IMG/VR virus record: IMGVR_UViG_3300028802_000045
Span: 1 to 36,022 of that record
Strand: one strand, 5' to 3'
Length of the DNA: 36,022 nt
Source of the DNA: a virus
Numbering within the stretch: position 1 is the stretch's first letter; the number at the start of each line of letters is the position of its first letter. The notes beneath the pieces are model-generated. The model saw nothing but the letters and a program-made list of their open reading frames with translations. It did no database searches and was not told the origin of the DNA. This document shows positions 21,790 to 29,846 of the stretch, in pieces. The translations under genes were made by a program, and so were the position numbers.

Positions 21790-23487
21790 TTAGGAACCGG
21801 GGACCGAGGTACCGCCGCAGACGTCATCGAGGACGACGTCAGGAGCCGAGAAGGTGCCGCTCGGGCAGAGATCCTCGGTGTTCCAGAGCGACTTCACGCC
21901 GAGATAGGCGTAGCCCTCGAAGCTCTCACCGAAGGTCTGATAGGTGTTCGCCCGGTTGCTCGCCGCATCGCGCACGATCCCGAAGTTCAGGTCCGGTCCG
22001 CCGTCGAGGACGACGTGAGCGCCCTCGTGCCACAGACCCCATTGCACCTTGTCCGGGTAGTCCGCAAGGTTGCCGACTCCCTGAGCCGAGAAGACCTGAG
22101 AGGTCCCCGTCGAAGGGGAGTCGATGTAGAAGATGAGACGGACGTTCAGGGACGCCGCGATCTCGTCGACGTTCGCACGCGTGAAACGAAGTTGCTCCGC
22201 GTAGTTGTGCTGAGCGCGAGCCATGTCACCCGAGAGAGCGTTCACGATCCACGCGGGCCATGCCGAGACGAGCGGAGCTTCGGGGTCCATCCGGTTTGCG
22301 TTCCGGTAGCCCGAAGCCGCGACACCGAGGGTGTACGCGAAGTCCGCGACCGAGCCGAGAGCCCGACCCGAGACCGTCTGAGTCGAAGCCGCCTTGACGG
22401 AGTCGAGGAGAGCCATCTCGGAAGCCTTCGCCCAGTTGACGACCGTCAGGTCGACCGCTTGCGAGACCTGCTCGGGGTTGTACCGAGCGAAGAAGTTCCG
22501 GATCGTGAGGCACCGCGTGAAAGCGCGGACCTCAGCTTCGGCCGGGGTCGCACAGTCGATCGTGTCGCAATTCTTCTCCGCGTTGTCGTCCTCGTTGTCG
22601 TCGTCGTCCCAGATACCGACCGCGCCTGAGAAGTCAGCGAGACCGAAGGGACGATTGAACGCGAGCTTGCCGCGCTCCGAGACGGAGAGGGAACCCAGTC
22701 CGTCATGGAACGGACGAGCAGCGGAGGAGATCTGCGCGAGCGCGTAGTACGGGGTCGGAGGTCCGCACAGAGCCGAAGCCGTGAGCGCGCCTCCCGCCGC
22801 CGTGAGCGTCTCGGGACCGAAGAGACCCCTCATGATCGCTTCATTGTGCGCCGCGTTGCGGAGGTCGAGACGCCGGTTCTCCGGGTACTGACCTCGGATC
22901 GAGAAGACCCGATGATTCATCGAGTACGGAGCCATCCCGACCGTCCGGTCTGCCTCGATGAACGCTTCCGCGATCGAGAGACGGTTCGCGTCGACTCCGG
23001 GAGTCGCGACGAGCCGCATCGGATTGGTCGGAGCGGGAGACCTCGGAGGAGCGTCCGAGCGGACCGAGGACATCGCCGCAGCACGCGGAGCGACTCGGGT
23101 CACGATCGGAGCCGCCGCCGCCGCAACGGGGACCGCCTCGGGCTCGGGGACGACCTCGTCGATCGCCTCAGGCTCGGGCTCAGGCTCGGGCTCGGGCTCA
23201 GGCTCGGGGTCTTGCTCCGCGACGGGACGAAGACGGGACTCCATCTCCGCGACTGCCGCGTCTTCGTCGGCCGCGATCTGAAGGCGGACCGCCGCCTCTT
23301 CGCGGACCTTGTCGACCGCGTCGACGATCTGCGCAAGCTCCGCGAGTGCATCCGCACCGCGAACCCCTGCCGCCCGTCGAGCGTCGAATTCATCCTGAAG
23401 GGTCGTCTCGTGCGCCGCGAGGTCTTCGTTCGAGACCCCGGACAGATCGCCCGAGAGGAGGAGAGCGAGAAGCTCCTGAATCGTCAT
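21790..23487 (-). CDS. Major capsid protein with fused N-terminal scaffold-like domain
   Basis: 565 residues. N-terminal 1-100 is helical (AALDEFDARRAAGVRGADAL-type), like the delta/scaffold domain of HK97-fold capsids, then a Pro/Glu linker of EPEPEP repeats (about 95-125) and a Ser/Arg/Ala stretch. From about 150 on it has the capsid pattern (SMNHRVFSIRGQYPENRRLD, FFARYNPEQVSQAVDL, HNYAEQLRFTRANVDEIAAS). SD AGGAGT precedes ATG 23487. It follows the protease gene, in the usual head order. Probable cleavage near the linker by the protease. Confidence 0.85.
   Translation of the reverse strand: MTIQELLALLLSGDLSGVSNEDLAAHETTLQDEFDARRAAGVRGADALAELAQIVDAVDKVREEAAVRLQIAADEDAAVAEMESRLRPVAEQDPEPEPEPEPEPEPEAIDEVVPEPEAVPVAAAAAPIVTRVAPRAAAMSSVRSDAPPRSPAPTNPMRLVATPGVDANRLSIAEAFIEADRTVGMAPYSMNHRVFSIRGQYPENRRLDLRNAAHNEAIMRGLFGPETLTAAGGALTASALCGPPTPYYALAQISSAARPFHDGLGSLSVSERGKLAFNRPFGLADFSGAVGIWDDDDNEDDNAEKNCDTIDCATPAEAEVRAFTRCLTIRNFFARYNPEQVSQAVDLTVVNWAKASEMALLDSVKAASTQTVSGRALGSVADFAYTLGVAASGYRNANRMDPEAPLVSAWPAWIVNALSGDMARAQHNYAEQLRFTRANVDEIAASLNVRLIFYIDSPSTGTSQVFSAQGVGNLADYPDKVQWGLWHEGAHVVLDGGPDLNFGIVRDAASNRANTYQTFGESFEGYAYLGVKSLWNTEDLCPSGTFSAPDVVLDDVCGGTSVPGS
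23171..23209. repeat. Short tandem repeat encoding (Glu-Pro)n linker
   Basis: Six-base units GGCTCG and GGCTCA repeated, read on the minus strand as Glu-Pro. The EPEPEP run separates the scaffold-like and capsid domains. Confidence 0.75.
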
Positions 23488-23708
23488 CGTTACTCCTGTT
23501 GTCGAAGCCGCTAGTTCGGTTCGAGGAGTCAGACGGGACGTCCTACGGACGCTCGTTCCCGCGCTACGCGACGGTCGCCTCTCTCTGAGTACGGGACTCT
23601 AAAGGGGAGGTAGCCGTAAATGGAACGACCGTCTCCGCGGCGAGGCAGACGAGACGGTCGTTCCTTCCCCTTCGGTCCAGTCCGGGCGAGTGGACGACCG
23701 AGGAGATC
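23488..23708 (-). promoter_or_regulatory. 221-base non-coding leader of the capsid gene, with hairpin
   Basis: No ATG reading frame is seen on the minus strand between the protease stop and the capsid ATG. It holds a perfect 14-base inverted repeat at 23621-23634/23651-23664 (GGAACGACCGTCTC and complement, 16-base loop), the sequence TCGTTCCATTTACG that recurs before the major tail protein gene, and an SD AGGAGT at the end. Confidence 0.55.
23621..23664. terminator. 14-base hairpin downstream of the protease
   Basis: Arms GGAACGACCGTCTC and GAGACGGTCGTTCC with a 16-base loop; on the minus strand it follows the protease stop by about 45 bases. Likely a terminator or mRNA-stability stem separating protease and capsid levels; no clear T-run follows. 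Confidence 0.5.
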
Positions 23709-25127
23709 TCAGAGCTTGTCGGGTAGGTCGAAGGTTCCGAACTTGACCATCGCTGACTGAGCCGCCTCGATGCGATCTAGCCGCTCGACGATCGGACCGA
23801 GCCCCGCAGCGAAAGCACTCGCGACCGTCTCGAAGTCGAGCCCGATCGTCTCGCGGATCTCGGCCCTTTGTCGAGACGCCGAAGCCGCCAGAGGCTCGGG
23901 GAGGGTCTCGTCGCAAGGGTCACGAGGCACTCCACCCGAGACGTAGGCCGCTAGCTCGCCGTTCACGTACAGAGCCGAAGCCGTGAGCACCCGAGGCACC
24001 GGGAAGGCAGGCACCGGGACATTGTGAATCCGGACGAGCGCGTCCTTCCCGCGGATCGGCTTCCACTCACCCGAGGGATTCGACGCGGTCAGAAGCTCGA
24101 CGTCCTCCTCGGTCATCCCCGCGCGCGTGACACCGTGGATCCAGACGCCGAACGAGTCGTGACCCGCTCGCACGAAGCACGCGACCGAGTCCATATCCTC
24201 GAAGCTCCGCCGAAGATCGAACTCGTTCGTCTCCGCGAGCGTCCTCAGGTCGGAGTGAAAGCCTCCGAGGGTCAAGAGCCCGACGTGAATCTTCCCGAGG
24301 TCGGTCGTCTCGAAGGGTGACGCGTGGAAGTACGCGTACCCAGTCCCGTCGAGCGGGACGGTTCGGCATCCGGGGAGCCCGAGGTGACAGACGTTCCGAG
24401 GAGCGATGTGACCAAAAACTTCGTAGGTCCCCTCGATCCCTGGGATCGGCTCGACTGTGAACGGGGTCAGACGGTCGAGCGCGAGGTCGTCGAAGAAGGA
24501 CGAGTCGATCCCCGCGCGCGCCGAAGCCGCGACCGGAAGCGGAGTGACGTCCTCCTCGGGGATGACTTCACCGTCGACCTCGATCGTCGCATCCGCGAAG
24601 GCAGGATGAGGAGTGACGATCGCTCCCATGATCCGACCCTCGTCGAGAACCTCGGTCTCGGAGATGACCTCGCCGCTCGTCCCGTCGACCTCCGCCTCGT
24701 AACGGACCTGGATCGCCTCGACGTCCGCCGACACTCCGCGCACCTTCTGAGAGCGGACCGCTTCCGCCGCGCGCTGACCTTCAGGGTCCGCGGTGAACGC
24801 GCCGGTCGCCATGATGCGGAACGATCCCTTCGAGGGACCGGGAGTCCGGTCGAGCGTCTCGATCCGACCCGCCGCCTCCGCGTCTCCGTGAGGATTGAAT
24901 CCGCTCGGGGTCGTCCCCTGGTATCCGAGGGTCAGAGGAAGCTCGCGCCATGAGAGAGCGTTCGGGGAGACCATCCGACCATCGGTCGTCCGGATGCCTT
25001 CCTCGATGAGCACGGCGCGCCACGGTTGCTCGCCGGGAGTCGCCGCCGCGATCACCGCGGGATCGTCGACAAGCTCGAACGAGACGACCCGGTACGAGAA
25101 GCGAGTCGGGATGAGAGTCGAAGGCAT
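23709..25127 (-). CDS. Capsid maturation protease
   Basis: 472 residues. N-terminal half: WRAVLIEEGIRTTDGRM, ELPLTLGYQG, VVTPHPAFADATIEVDGE and KVRGVSADVEAIQVRYE match the actinophage capsid maturation protease (serine-type prohead protease) family. The C-terminal half (HASPFETTDLGKIHVGLLTL, VELLTASNPSGEWKP, ending in a helical tail) is an added domain. It cleaves the capsid scaffold domain during head maturation and lies in the expected place between portal and capsid. No strong SD is seen. Confidence 0.8.
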   Translation of the reverse strand: MPSTLIPTRFSYRVVSFELVDDPAVIAAATPGEQPWRAVLIEEGIRTTDGRMVSPNALSWRELPLTLGYQGTTPSGFNPHGDAEAAGRIETLDRTPGPSKGSFRIMATGAFTADPEGQRAAEAVRSQKVRGVSADVEAIQVRYEAEVDGTSGEVISETEVLDEGRIMGAIVTPHPAFADATIEVDGEVIPEEDVTPLPVAASARAGIDSSFFDDLALDRLTPFTVEPIPGIEGTYEVFGHIAPRNVCHLGLPGCRTVPLDGTGYAYFHASPFETTDLGKIHVGLLTLGGFHSDLRTLAETNEFDLRRSFEDMDSVACFVRAGHDSFGVWIHGVTRAGMTEEDVELLTASNPSGEWKPIRGKDALVRIHNVPVPAFPVPRVLTASALYVNGELAAYVSGGVPRDPCDETLPEPLAASASRQRAEIRETIGLDFETVASAFAAGLGPIVERLDRIEAAQSAMVKFGTFDLPDKL

Positions 25128-25143
25128 GACCGGGAGGCTACGT

Positions 25144-25165
25144 CTTCCCCGTTAGCTCGGGGAAG
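25144..25165. terminator. Hairpin over the stop codon of the small zinc-knuckle gene
   Basis: Arms CTTCCCCG and CGGGGAAG with a six-base loop that holds the TAA stop of the gene at 25152. It may limit read-through or set protease mRNA; no T-run. Confidence 0.45.
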
Positions 25166-25331
25166 GACCCCCGCCTCGGGCTCGGTATGCGATGTGATAG
25201 TCCGCCCAGGCTCGTCGGCACGCGCCGCACTTACACCCATGATTCGCGTAGCCGTTCACGGTTCCATGAGGGAACGGAGCCCCGCGCTTCGTCTTCGAGG
25301 GAAGCTGAGTCGAGGTCGAGGATCGAGCCAC
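25152..25331 (-). CDS. Small zinc-knuckle protein (HGTxNGY...CKCxxC family)
   Basis: 59 residues from a GTG at 25331; earlier starts are possible because the frame stays open upstream. It carries one copy of FPHGTVNGYANHGCKCGACRRAWADYHI, the same motif found twice in the protein at 35132. The motif 'HGTxxGYxxxxCxCxxCRxAxA' is common in actinophages and probably binds zinc and nucleic acid. It lies after the 48-residue Cys protein and before the protease. Confidence 0.65.
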   Translation of the reverse strand: MARSSTSTQLPSKTKRGAPFPHGTVNGYANHGCKCGACRRAWADYHIAYRARGGGPSPS

Positions 25332-25380
25332 GGAAGCGGATCGTACCTCCGAGGTCGAGCCCAGACGCGGAAGGACCTCG

Positions 25381-25527
25381 TCAGGGTCTCTTCGGAGAAC
25401 AGTCGGGACAGTCGATGTCGACCGCCCAGATCGAGAGCGAGAAGCTCGGGAGATCCTTCTTCGGGATCTCGATCCCGCATCGGGTGAGCGTCGACTTCGC
25501 CGTCGTCTCCGCTATCCGGTGAGTCAT
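25381..25527 (-). CDS. Tiny Cys protein (48 residues)
   Basis: MTHRIAETTAKSTLTRCGIE..., ending with IDCPDCSPKRP. ATG 25527 overlaps the portal stop (ATGA). C-x2-C at the end plus one Cys earlier (RCGIEI) could bind zinc. Function unknown. Confidence 0.6.
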   Translation of the reverse strand: MTHRIAETTAKSTLTRCGIEIPKKDLPSFSLSIWAVDIDCPDCSPKRP

Positions 25528-28109
25528 GACCAGATCGGAACCGCGTCGCATCGACACCCGCCGTGATCTCCGACGAAGAAGAAGTCCCCGATCCACTCGG
25601 CTCCCGTTCCCTCCGTCGAGAGGACCGGGTCGTCGTCGCTTGCGTACTGGACTCCGCCGCCGTCAGGACCCGAGCTACCGAGTGCGAAGTGAGGCTCGAA
25701 GATCGCCTGACCCTCGTCGTTCCAGATCCACTCGAAGCCCTGCCACGGTTGACCCTCTGAGCCCCAGAGCGCCGCGACGTCGTCACCGGTCGAGAAGCCT
25801 CCCGCGTACCCTCCCGTCGAGCCGTCCTTCACGCCTCCCGACGAGGTCTTGATCGGTGAATTACCTCCCGCGACCGACAGAGCGAAGCGGATCACTCCCG
25901 CGGGGACGATCGACGACGAGGTCTCCCCTAGCTCGGCATGAGGAGCGGGATCGAAGACGGACTGTCGAGCGATCGTGAGCAGAGCCGCCGAGAGGAAGAG
26001 CCATCCCGCTTTGCTCCGCTCGTCCGCCTTCGCTCGGTAGTTCGAGATCGCCGTTCCGTCAGGGTCGGTACCGAGCGAACGTGAAGCCGTCGAGACGACG
26101 TCGTCCTGAGCACCCGCGAGCCAGTCGTTCCATCGCTCTTCGAGGTCGTCGAAGTCCGCGGAGAAGAGATCGTCGGGCTCGACCGCGAGAGAGATGATCC
26201 GCTCACGTCCGAGGGTCGCGAGGAGTCGACGGTTCGAGACCGCGACCATCTCGTGATTCAGATCGGATCGCATCGAGCCGACTCGGCCCGCCTTCAGTGA
26301 TGAGCGGAGCTTCGCTCCCGCGCGCTCGACCGCTCGGGTCACGGTTGCATCTGCCGCCACGATGAGCCGCTCTCGGAGTCGACGGTCTATCGCCATGAGC
26401 CGTAGAGCGGAGCGCTTCTGCGCCCTCGATGCGGACGCCGTGATCGGTGAGCCCTCACCCGAGGGAGGACCGAGCGTCCCGCCGCCGCTCTCGACGGGAG
26501 GTGCGGGGAGCTTGTTTCCGCCCGGAGGAGCGGGAGACCCGCCGCCCTGACCGATAGCTACCGCGGGCTCCGTGAAGTTCGTCCCGAAGATCTGATTCAG
26601 GAGCGGGACGACCGCGTCAGGGAGGACCGTCTGTCGGGAGATGATCCGAAGGAAGACCTCTTCGGGAGTCGGCGCGTCCGCATCGGTGAAGCCGAGCGCC
26701 GAGCGGAAGGCTTCGTTCGAGATCGCGATCCCGGAGTGTCCCGCTACCGCGTTGTCTACGCGGTTCGGTCGAGTCGTGAGGTCCTTCGGGTCGCCGTAGA
26801 GGACGAAGTGAGAAGCCGCCTCGGGGTCGACGCCGGAAGCGATCAAGCGGGGACGGAGGTACTTCAGGGTCAGCGCGTCGAAGAGAGGCTGAAGGGTCGG
26901 AGCTACGTAGAGCCGGTACGTCTCCTCGTCGATGAGCCATGCAGTCCAGTGATTCGACTCACCGATCGAGCCGGTGATCCTCTCGGAGGGAAGTTCGAGG
27001 GTCGCGCCGATCCGCTCACGGAGGTACTGGCAACGGTTGACGACCTCGGGGTCGAGGGTCCGCCCAGTGTCGATCATGAAAGCGAGATCCCGAGCGTTCA
27101 CTCCCGCATCGGTCCTCGACGGGAGACGCAGGAGGAACGGGACCGCCGCCGATGCCGACCCTGGGTCCTGGATCGGGGTCGACATATGCTTCACGATCTC
27201 GACGAGCAAGGGGTCTTGCTGAGGGTTCTCCGTATCGTCGTCCTCGTCCGGTTCGAGCGCGACCGGTCGAGGCTCGATGTCATCGGAGATCGCGAGGATC
27301 CCCGCAGGGATACGAGAGAGACCGGTCGCTCGGATCGAAGCGTCGAGGACTCGAAGCTCCTCGCACTCAGTCAGGCATCCGTGAAGGTTCGAGTCGGAGA
27401 GATCGCCGTAGCGTCCGTGCCGCCGCCAGATCCGGAGAAGGATCGCATCGTCGGGAAGATGAATGTCGAGCAGACCGGGAGCGTCCGTACCCGAAGCCGT
27501 CTGGGCTTGACCCGAGCGACGGATGAGGACCTTCGGGTCGCCGCCCTTCGCTCGCTCGTCGCGGACGATCTCATCAGAGGAGAGGCAAAGCCAGACCTCT
27601 TCGAGCGTGACGGGGTCGACGAAGCCGACGACGTACGCCTCTCCGATGACGAAGCTCTTCAGAGCCCAGGACCCGAGAAGCGCGCCTTCGCCTTCCTGTC
27701 CGCTCACGACTCCCTGAACGAGCATCTCAGCGATCGCTACGTCCGCCGCGGAGACGACCGAGTCCTCCTGAGCGCTCTCTAGCTCGGGAGCGTTCGGAGC
27801 GCCCAAGATGAGCCCTCGCTCCTCCGCATCGTGGAGAGCTACAGGGTCCTCCCCGAGACCGGGAATGATGCCGAGCGCGAGGACGACCCTCGACGCCGCG
27901 GACTCCATGAAGCGACCGCCGCCCTTCACTTCCCCGACGTCGTCGAAGGCGCGCCATGCCAGGGAATACCAGCCTTGACGCGTCTGCTCGACCGTCGCGG
28001 GGGTCGAGGTAGAGCCGACTTCGAGCTTCATCGCGGATGCTTGCATCACGACGGGACGAAGACGGGAGGGAGCGGGGAGGACTACGTCCTCGGACCTACG
28101 GCGCGCCAT
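25524..28109 (-). CDS. Portal protein fused to a MuF-like C-terminal region
   Basis: 861 residues from MARRRSEDVVLPAPSRLRP (ATG 28109). The first about 530 residues are portal-like (ARDLAFMIDTGRTLDPEVVNR, VLYGDPKDLTTRPNRVDNA); a Gly/Pro-rich linker follows (GGNKLPAPPVESGGGTLGPP, about 540-580). The C-terminal 280 residues end in FFFVGDHGGCRCDAVPIW, the MuF minor-head-protein signature, with IFEPHFALG before it. It forms the dodecameric DNA entry ring and brings the MuF domain into the head. Longer than usual portals (about 500). No dedicated MuF gene is seen. Confidence 0.88.
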   Translation of the reverse strand: MARRRSEDVVLPAPSRLRPVVMQASAMKLEVGSTSTPATVEQTRQGWYSLAWRAFDDVGEVKGGGRFMESAASRVVLALGIIPGLGEDPVALHDAEERGLILGAPNAPELESAQEDSVVSAADVAIAEMLVQGVVSGQEGEGALLGSWALKSFVIGEAYVVGFVDPVTLEEVWLCLSSDEIVRDERAKGGDPKVLIRRSGQAQTASGTDAPGLLDIHLPDDAILLRIWRRHGRYGDLSDSNLHGCLTECEELRVLDASIRATGLSRIPAGILAISDDIEPRPVALEPDEDDDTENPQQDPLLVEIVKHMSTPIQDPGSASAAVPFLLRLPSRTDAGVNARDLAFMIDTGRTLDPEVVNRCQYLRERIGATLELPSERITGSIGESNHWTAWLIDEETYRLYVAPTLQPLFDALTLKYLRPRLIASGVDPEAASHFVLYGDPKDLTTRPNRVDNAVAGHSGIAISNEAFRSALGFTDADAPTPEEVFLRIISRQTVLPDAVVPLLNQIFGTNFTEPAVAIGQGGGSPAPPGGNKLPAPPVESGGGTLGPPSGEGSPITASASRAQKRSALRLMAIDRRLRERLIVAADATVTRAVERAGAKLRSSLKAGRVGSMRSDLNHEMVAVSNRRLLATLGRERIISLAVEPDDLFSADFDDLEERWNDWLAGAQDDVVSTASRSLGTDPDGTAISNYRAKADERSKAGWLFLSAALLTIARQSVFDPAPHAELGETSSSIVPAGVIRFALSVAGGNSPIKTSSGGVKDGSTGGYAGGFSTGDDVAALWGSEGQPWQGFEWIWNDEGQAIFEPHFALGSSGPDGGGVQYASDDDPVLSTEGTGAEWIGDFFFVGDHGGCRCDAVPIWS

Positions 28110-28133
28110 GAGCGCCGATCCTACGGCGCGGAG

Positions 28134-28173
28134 CGAGGCTCCCCGCGGAAGGTGCGAACCGCGAGGAGCCTCG
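28134..28173. terminator. Near-perfect hairpin before the portal gene
   Basis: Arms of 15 bases (CGAGGCTCCCCGCGG against CCGCGAGGAGCCTCG, one mismatch or G-U) with a ten-base loop, in the 86-base gap between DUF1360 and portal. On the minus strand it precedes the portal ATG, so it could be an attenuator or processing stem. Confidence 0.5.
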
Positions 28174-28195
28174 ACCGTGTAACCCCTCGACGACC

Positions 28196-28534
28196 TTACC
28201 TCTCGACGTAGGCCGCGAGAAGACCAGAGATCTCGGACGCCGCGAGGACCCGAGCGAGGGAGCGCCATCCGGGAAGACGTCGAGCCACAAGCACGAGGAG
28301 CCCGACCCAGATCGAAGCGCACCACGCGCACGAGAGAAGCTCCTCGACGTAGGTCGACTCGAAGTGACCGGGATGCTTCGTGCAGAGATCGCCTTCGCAC
28401 TCGTGAGACTCGAAGATCCTCCGCTTCTCCGCCTTCAGGATTCGAGCCCGGAGCCAGCCGAAGGGGACGCGGTCCTCGACGACTAGGCGCGTGATCCGAG
28501 CGACCGCGAGAGCGTCGACGATCTCGTCGATCAT
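28196..28534 (-). CDS. DUF1360 protein
   Basis: 112 residues. The Leu/Val-rich N-terminus with VARITRLVVED, then EELLSCAWCASIWVGLLVLVARR (C-x2-C plus a membrane segment) and SEISGLLAAYVER match the DUF1360 family of actinobacteria and their phages. It is membrane-associated with unknown role. The start ATG 28534 overlaps the gene before (ATGA). Confidence 0.8.
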   Translation of the reverse strand: MIDEIVDALAVARITRLVVEDRVPFGWLRARILKAEKRRIFESHECEGDLCTKHPGHFESTYVEELLSCAWCASIWVGLLVLVARRLPGWRSLARVLAASEISGLLAAYVER

Positions 28535-28743
28535 GGACTGCGCCAGACGGTCCCGAGGTAGACCATATGAATGATCTTCGCTTGACACTTCCCCCACGGC
28601 TTCACCATTCGGAATCGCCCGAGGAAGGTCCCGTTCCGCTTCAGGTCGATGACGACCTCATCCGCTTCGATCTTCCACTCGGAACCGTCTGGATCACGTC
28701 CGTAGAGAACGACGTCTTCGAGAGTGAGAGGCTTCCCCTTCAT
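28531..28743 (-). CDS. Small protein of unknown function
   Basis: 70 residues, MKGKPLTLEDVVLYGRDPDG, then basic/beta EADEVVIDLKRNGTFLGR and KCQAKIIHMVYLG. Coupled on both sides by ATGA. No family recognised. Confidence 0.65.
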   Translation of the reverse strand: MKGKPLTLEDVVLYGRDPDGSEWKIEADEVVIDLKRNGTFLGRFRMVKPWGKCQAKIIHMVYLGTVWRSP

Positions 28744-28964
28744 CGCCCGAGGCTCGAAGCTACGAGGGTGAGCCCAGGACGGAGAGTCCCGTCCTTCTCG
28801 GGCTCCCAGAGGACGAGACCCATCGCGTGAGCCGCGGTGAGGTAACGATGAGCCGTCTCGCTCGACTTCCACCCGCACGCCGCGCCGACCTCGCGCACGT
28901 TCCGAGCGCCGCAGAGGACCGCCATCGCCGCCGCCGCGACCGGAGGAGGAACGAGCCCGATCAC
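28740..28964 (-). CDS. Small LexA-like helix-turn-helix protein
   Basis: 74 residues with a GTG start (GTGA). NVREVGAACGWKSSETAHRY followed by LTAAHAMGLV (residues about 22-51) resembles the winged helix at the N-terminus of LexA (T-x-R-E-I-A...K-S-x-S-x-V-x-x-x-L). It has no C-terminal peptidase, so it would be a small DNA-binding regulator. Target unknown. Confidence 0.65.
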   Translation of the reverse strand: MIGLVPPPVAAAAMAVLCGARNVREVGAACGWKSSETAHRYLTAAHAMGLVLWEPEKDGTLRPGLTLVASSLGR

Positions 28965-29200
28965 CGATCGTCCCCTTTCAGACCGAGGTATTCGAAGTCC
29001 CGAGCGATCCGATCTGCCTTCACGATCCGACAGCCCGAGCGATCACGGATCACCGCGTCCCCCTTCTCGAAGCCCTTCGATCGGAGACGGACCGTGAGGT
29101 CCATCCCCGACCAAAGCTCTACCTCTTCCCTCGAATCCGGAGAGCCGTCATAGACGATCGCCTCGACCTCGACCGGTCGAGTGCGCCATCGCTCGATCAC
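28961..29200 (-). CDS. Small phage protein of the VEAIxxDG type
   Basis: 79 residues from a GTG overlapping the LPxTG gene stop (GTGA). RTRPVEVEAIVYDGSPDSRE followed by DLTVRLRSKGFEKGDAVIRD matches a common small protein of actinophages ('xxVEAIxWdG... GDxVI'). Role unknown. Confidence 0.7.
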   Translation of the reverse strand: MIERWRTRPVEVEAIVYDGSPDSREEVELWSGMDLTVRLRSKGFEKGDAVIRDRSGCRIVKADRIARDFEYLGLKGDDR

Positions 29201-29802
29201 GGCTTCCGGTGCAAGACGTTCTTCGTGACGAGAGCTAGCCATCCGAGGAAGAGCAGACCGCCCGCGAGAGCTAGCTCGATGTCGGTCTGAGCGCCAGTGT
29301 GCGGAAGCTCGGTCGGAACGGTCGCCGGGACGGTCTGGTCGACCGCCGTCGTATCCGGGATCGTCGTCGGAGCGACCGTCGTCGGAGCGACTGAGACCGG
29401 GAGGGTAGTGGTCGTCTTCGCGACGGTCGTCGTCGTCTGAGGGACCGTAGTGGTCGAGCCGTTCTGACCCGCACAGAGCGGAGCACAAGAGCCGACCGTC
29501 GTCGTCGTCTGAGGGACGGTCGTCGTCTCCTGGGGCTTCGTCGTCGTCGTCGCGATCGTCGTCGCGGTTGTAGTGGTCGCGATCGTGGTCGTCGCCTGAG
29601 TGGTCGTCGCCGCGGTCGTCGTCGGGTAGGTAGTCGTGACGTGAACGGTCGTCGTCGGATCGGGGATGCAAGGCTGACCGTCCGTCGTCGTCGTCGAGCA
29701 GTACCAGTGAGGGACCGATCGAGCTTCCGCCGTCTGACCGAAGGTAAGCCCTCCGATCGCTAGCGCCGCTATGAGCCCGAGCCCCGCCATGAGTCGCTTC
29801 AT
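29197..29802 (-). CDS. Secreted Thr-rich protein with LPxTG cell-wall anchor
   Basis: 201 residues. Residues 1-27 are a signal peptide (KR, hydrophobic LMAGLGLIAALAIGGLTF, cleavage after AEA). The mature part is about 40% Thr with TTT/TTTV runs and four cysteines in two pairs (WYCSTTTTDGQPC, SCAPLC). At residue 166 is LPHTG, then a membrane segment LALAGGLLFLGWLALV and HRKP: the layout of a sortase substrate anchored to peptidoglycan. An SD AGGAG and a GTAAAGTAACCGGG promoter lie upstream. It is coupled to the next gene by GTGA. Confidence 0.85.
   Translation of the reverse strand: MKRLMAGLGLIAALAIGGLTFGQTAEARSVPHWYCSTTTTDGQPCIPDPTTTVHVTTTYPTTTAATTTQATTTIATTTTATTIATTTTKPQETTTVPQTTTTVGSCAPLCAGQNGSTTTVPQTTTTVAKTTTTLPVSVAPTTVAPTTIPDTTAVDQTVPATVPTELPHTGAQTDIELALAGGLLFLGWLALVTKNVLHRKP
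29330..29700. repeat. Low-complexity DNA encoding Thr runs
   Basis: Repeated 'gtcgtcgtc' and 'gtggtcg' units on the plus strand encode Thr-Thr-Thr tracts. The array is imperfect and could vary in length by slippage. Confidence 0.6.
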
Positions 29803-29832
29803 CTGGTCTCCTATTCGGTGAACGCTGAGTGT

Positions 29833-29846
29833 CCCGGTTACTTTAC
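29833..29846 (-). promoter_or_regulatory. Promoter-like element GTAAAGTAACCGGG, copy a
   Basis: Minus strand -10-like TAAAGT (29840-29845) with a 37-base leader and an SD before the LPxTG gene at 29802. It also overlaps the TAA stop of the gene at 29843. Confidence 0.6.

Noticed and set aside
22705-23514. A 269-residue rightward frame
   Set aside because: Antisense shadow of the capsid gene, with Arg/Asp-rich composition.
26736-27782. A 348-residue rightward frame
   Set aside because: It lies antisense to the portal gene, is Arg/Asp-rich without any domain pattern and has no promoter or coupled neighbour.
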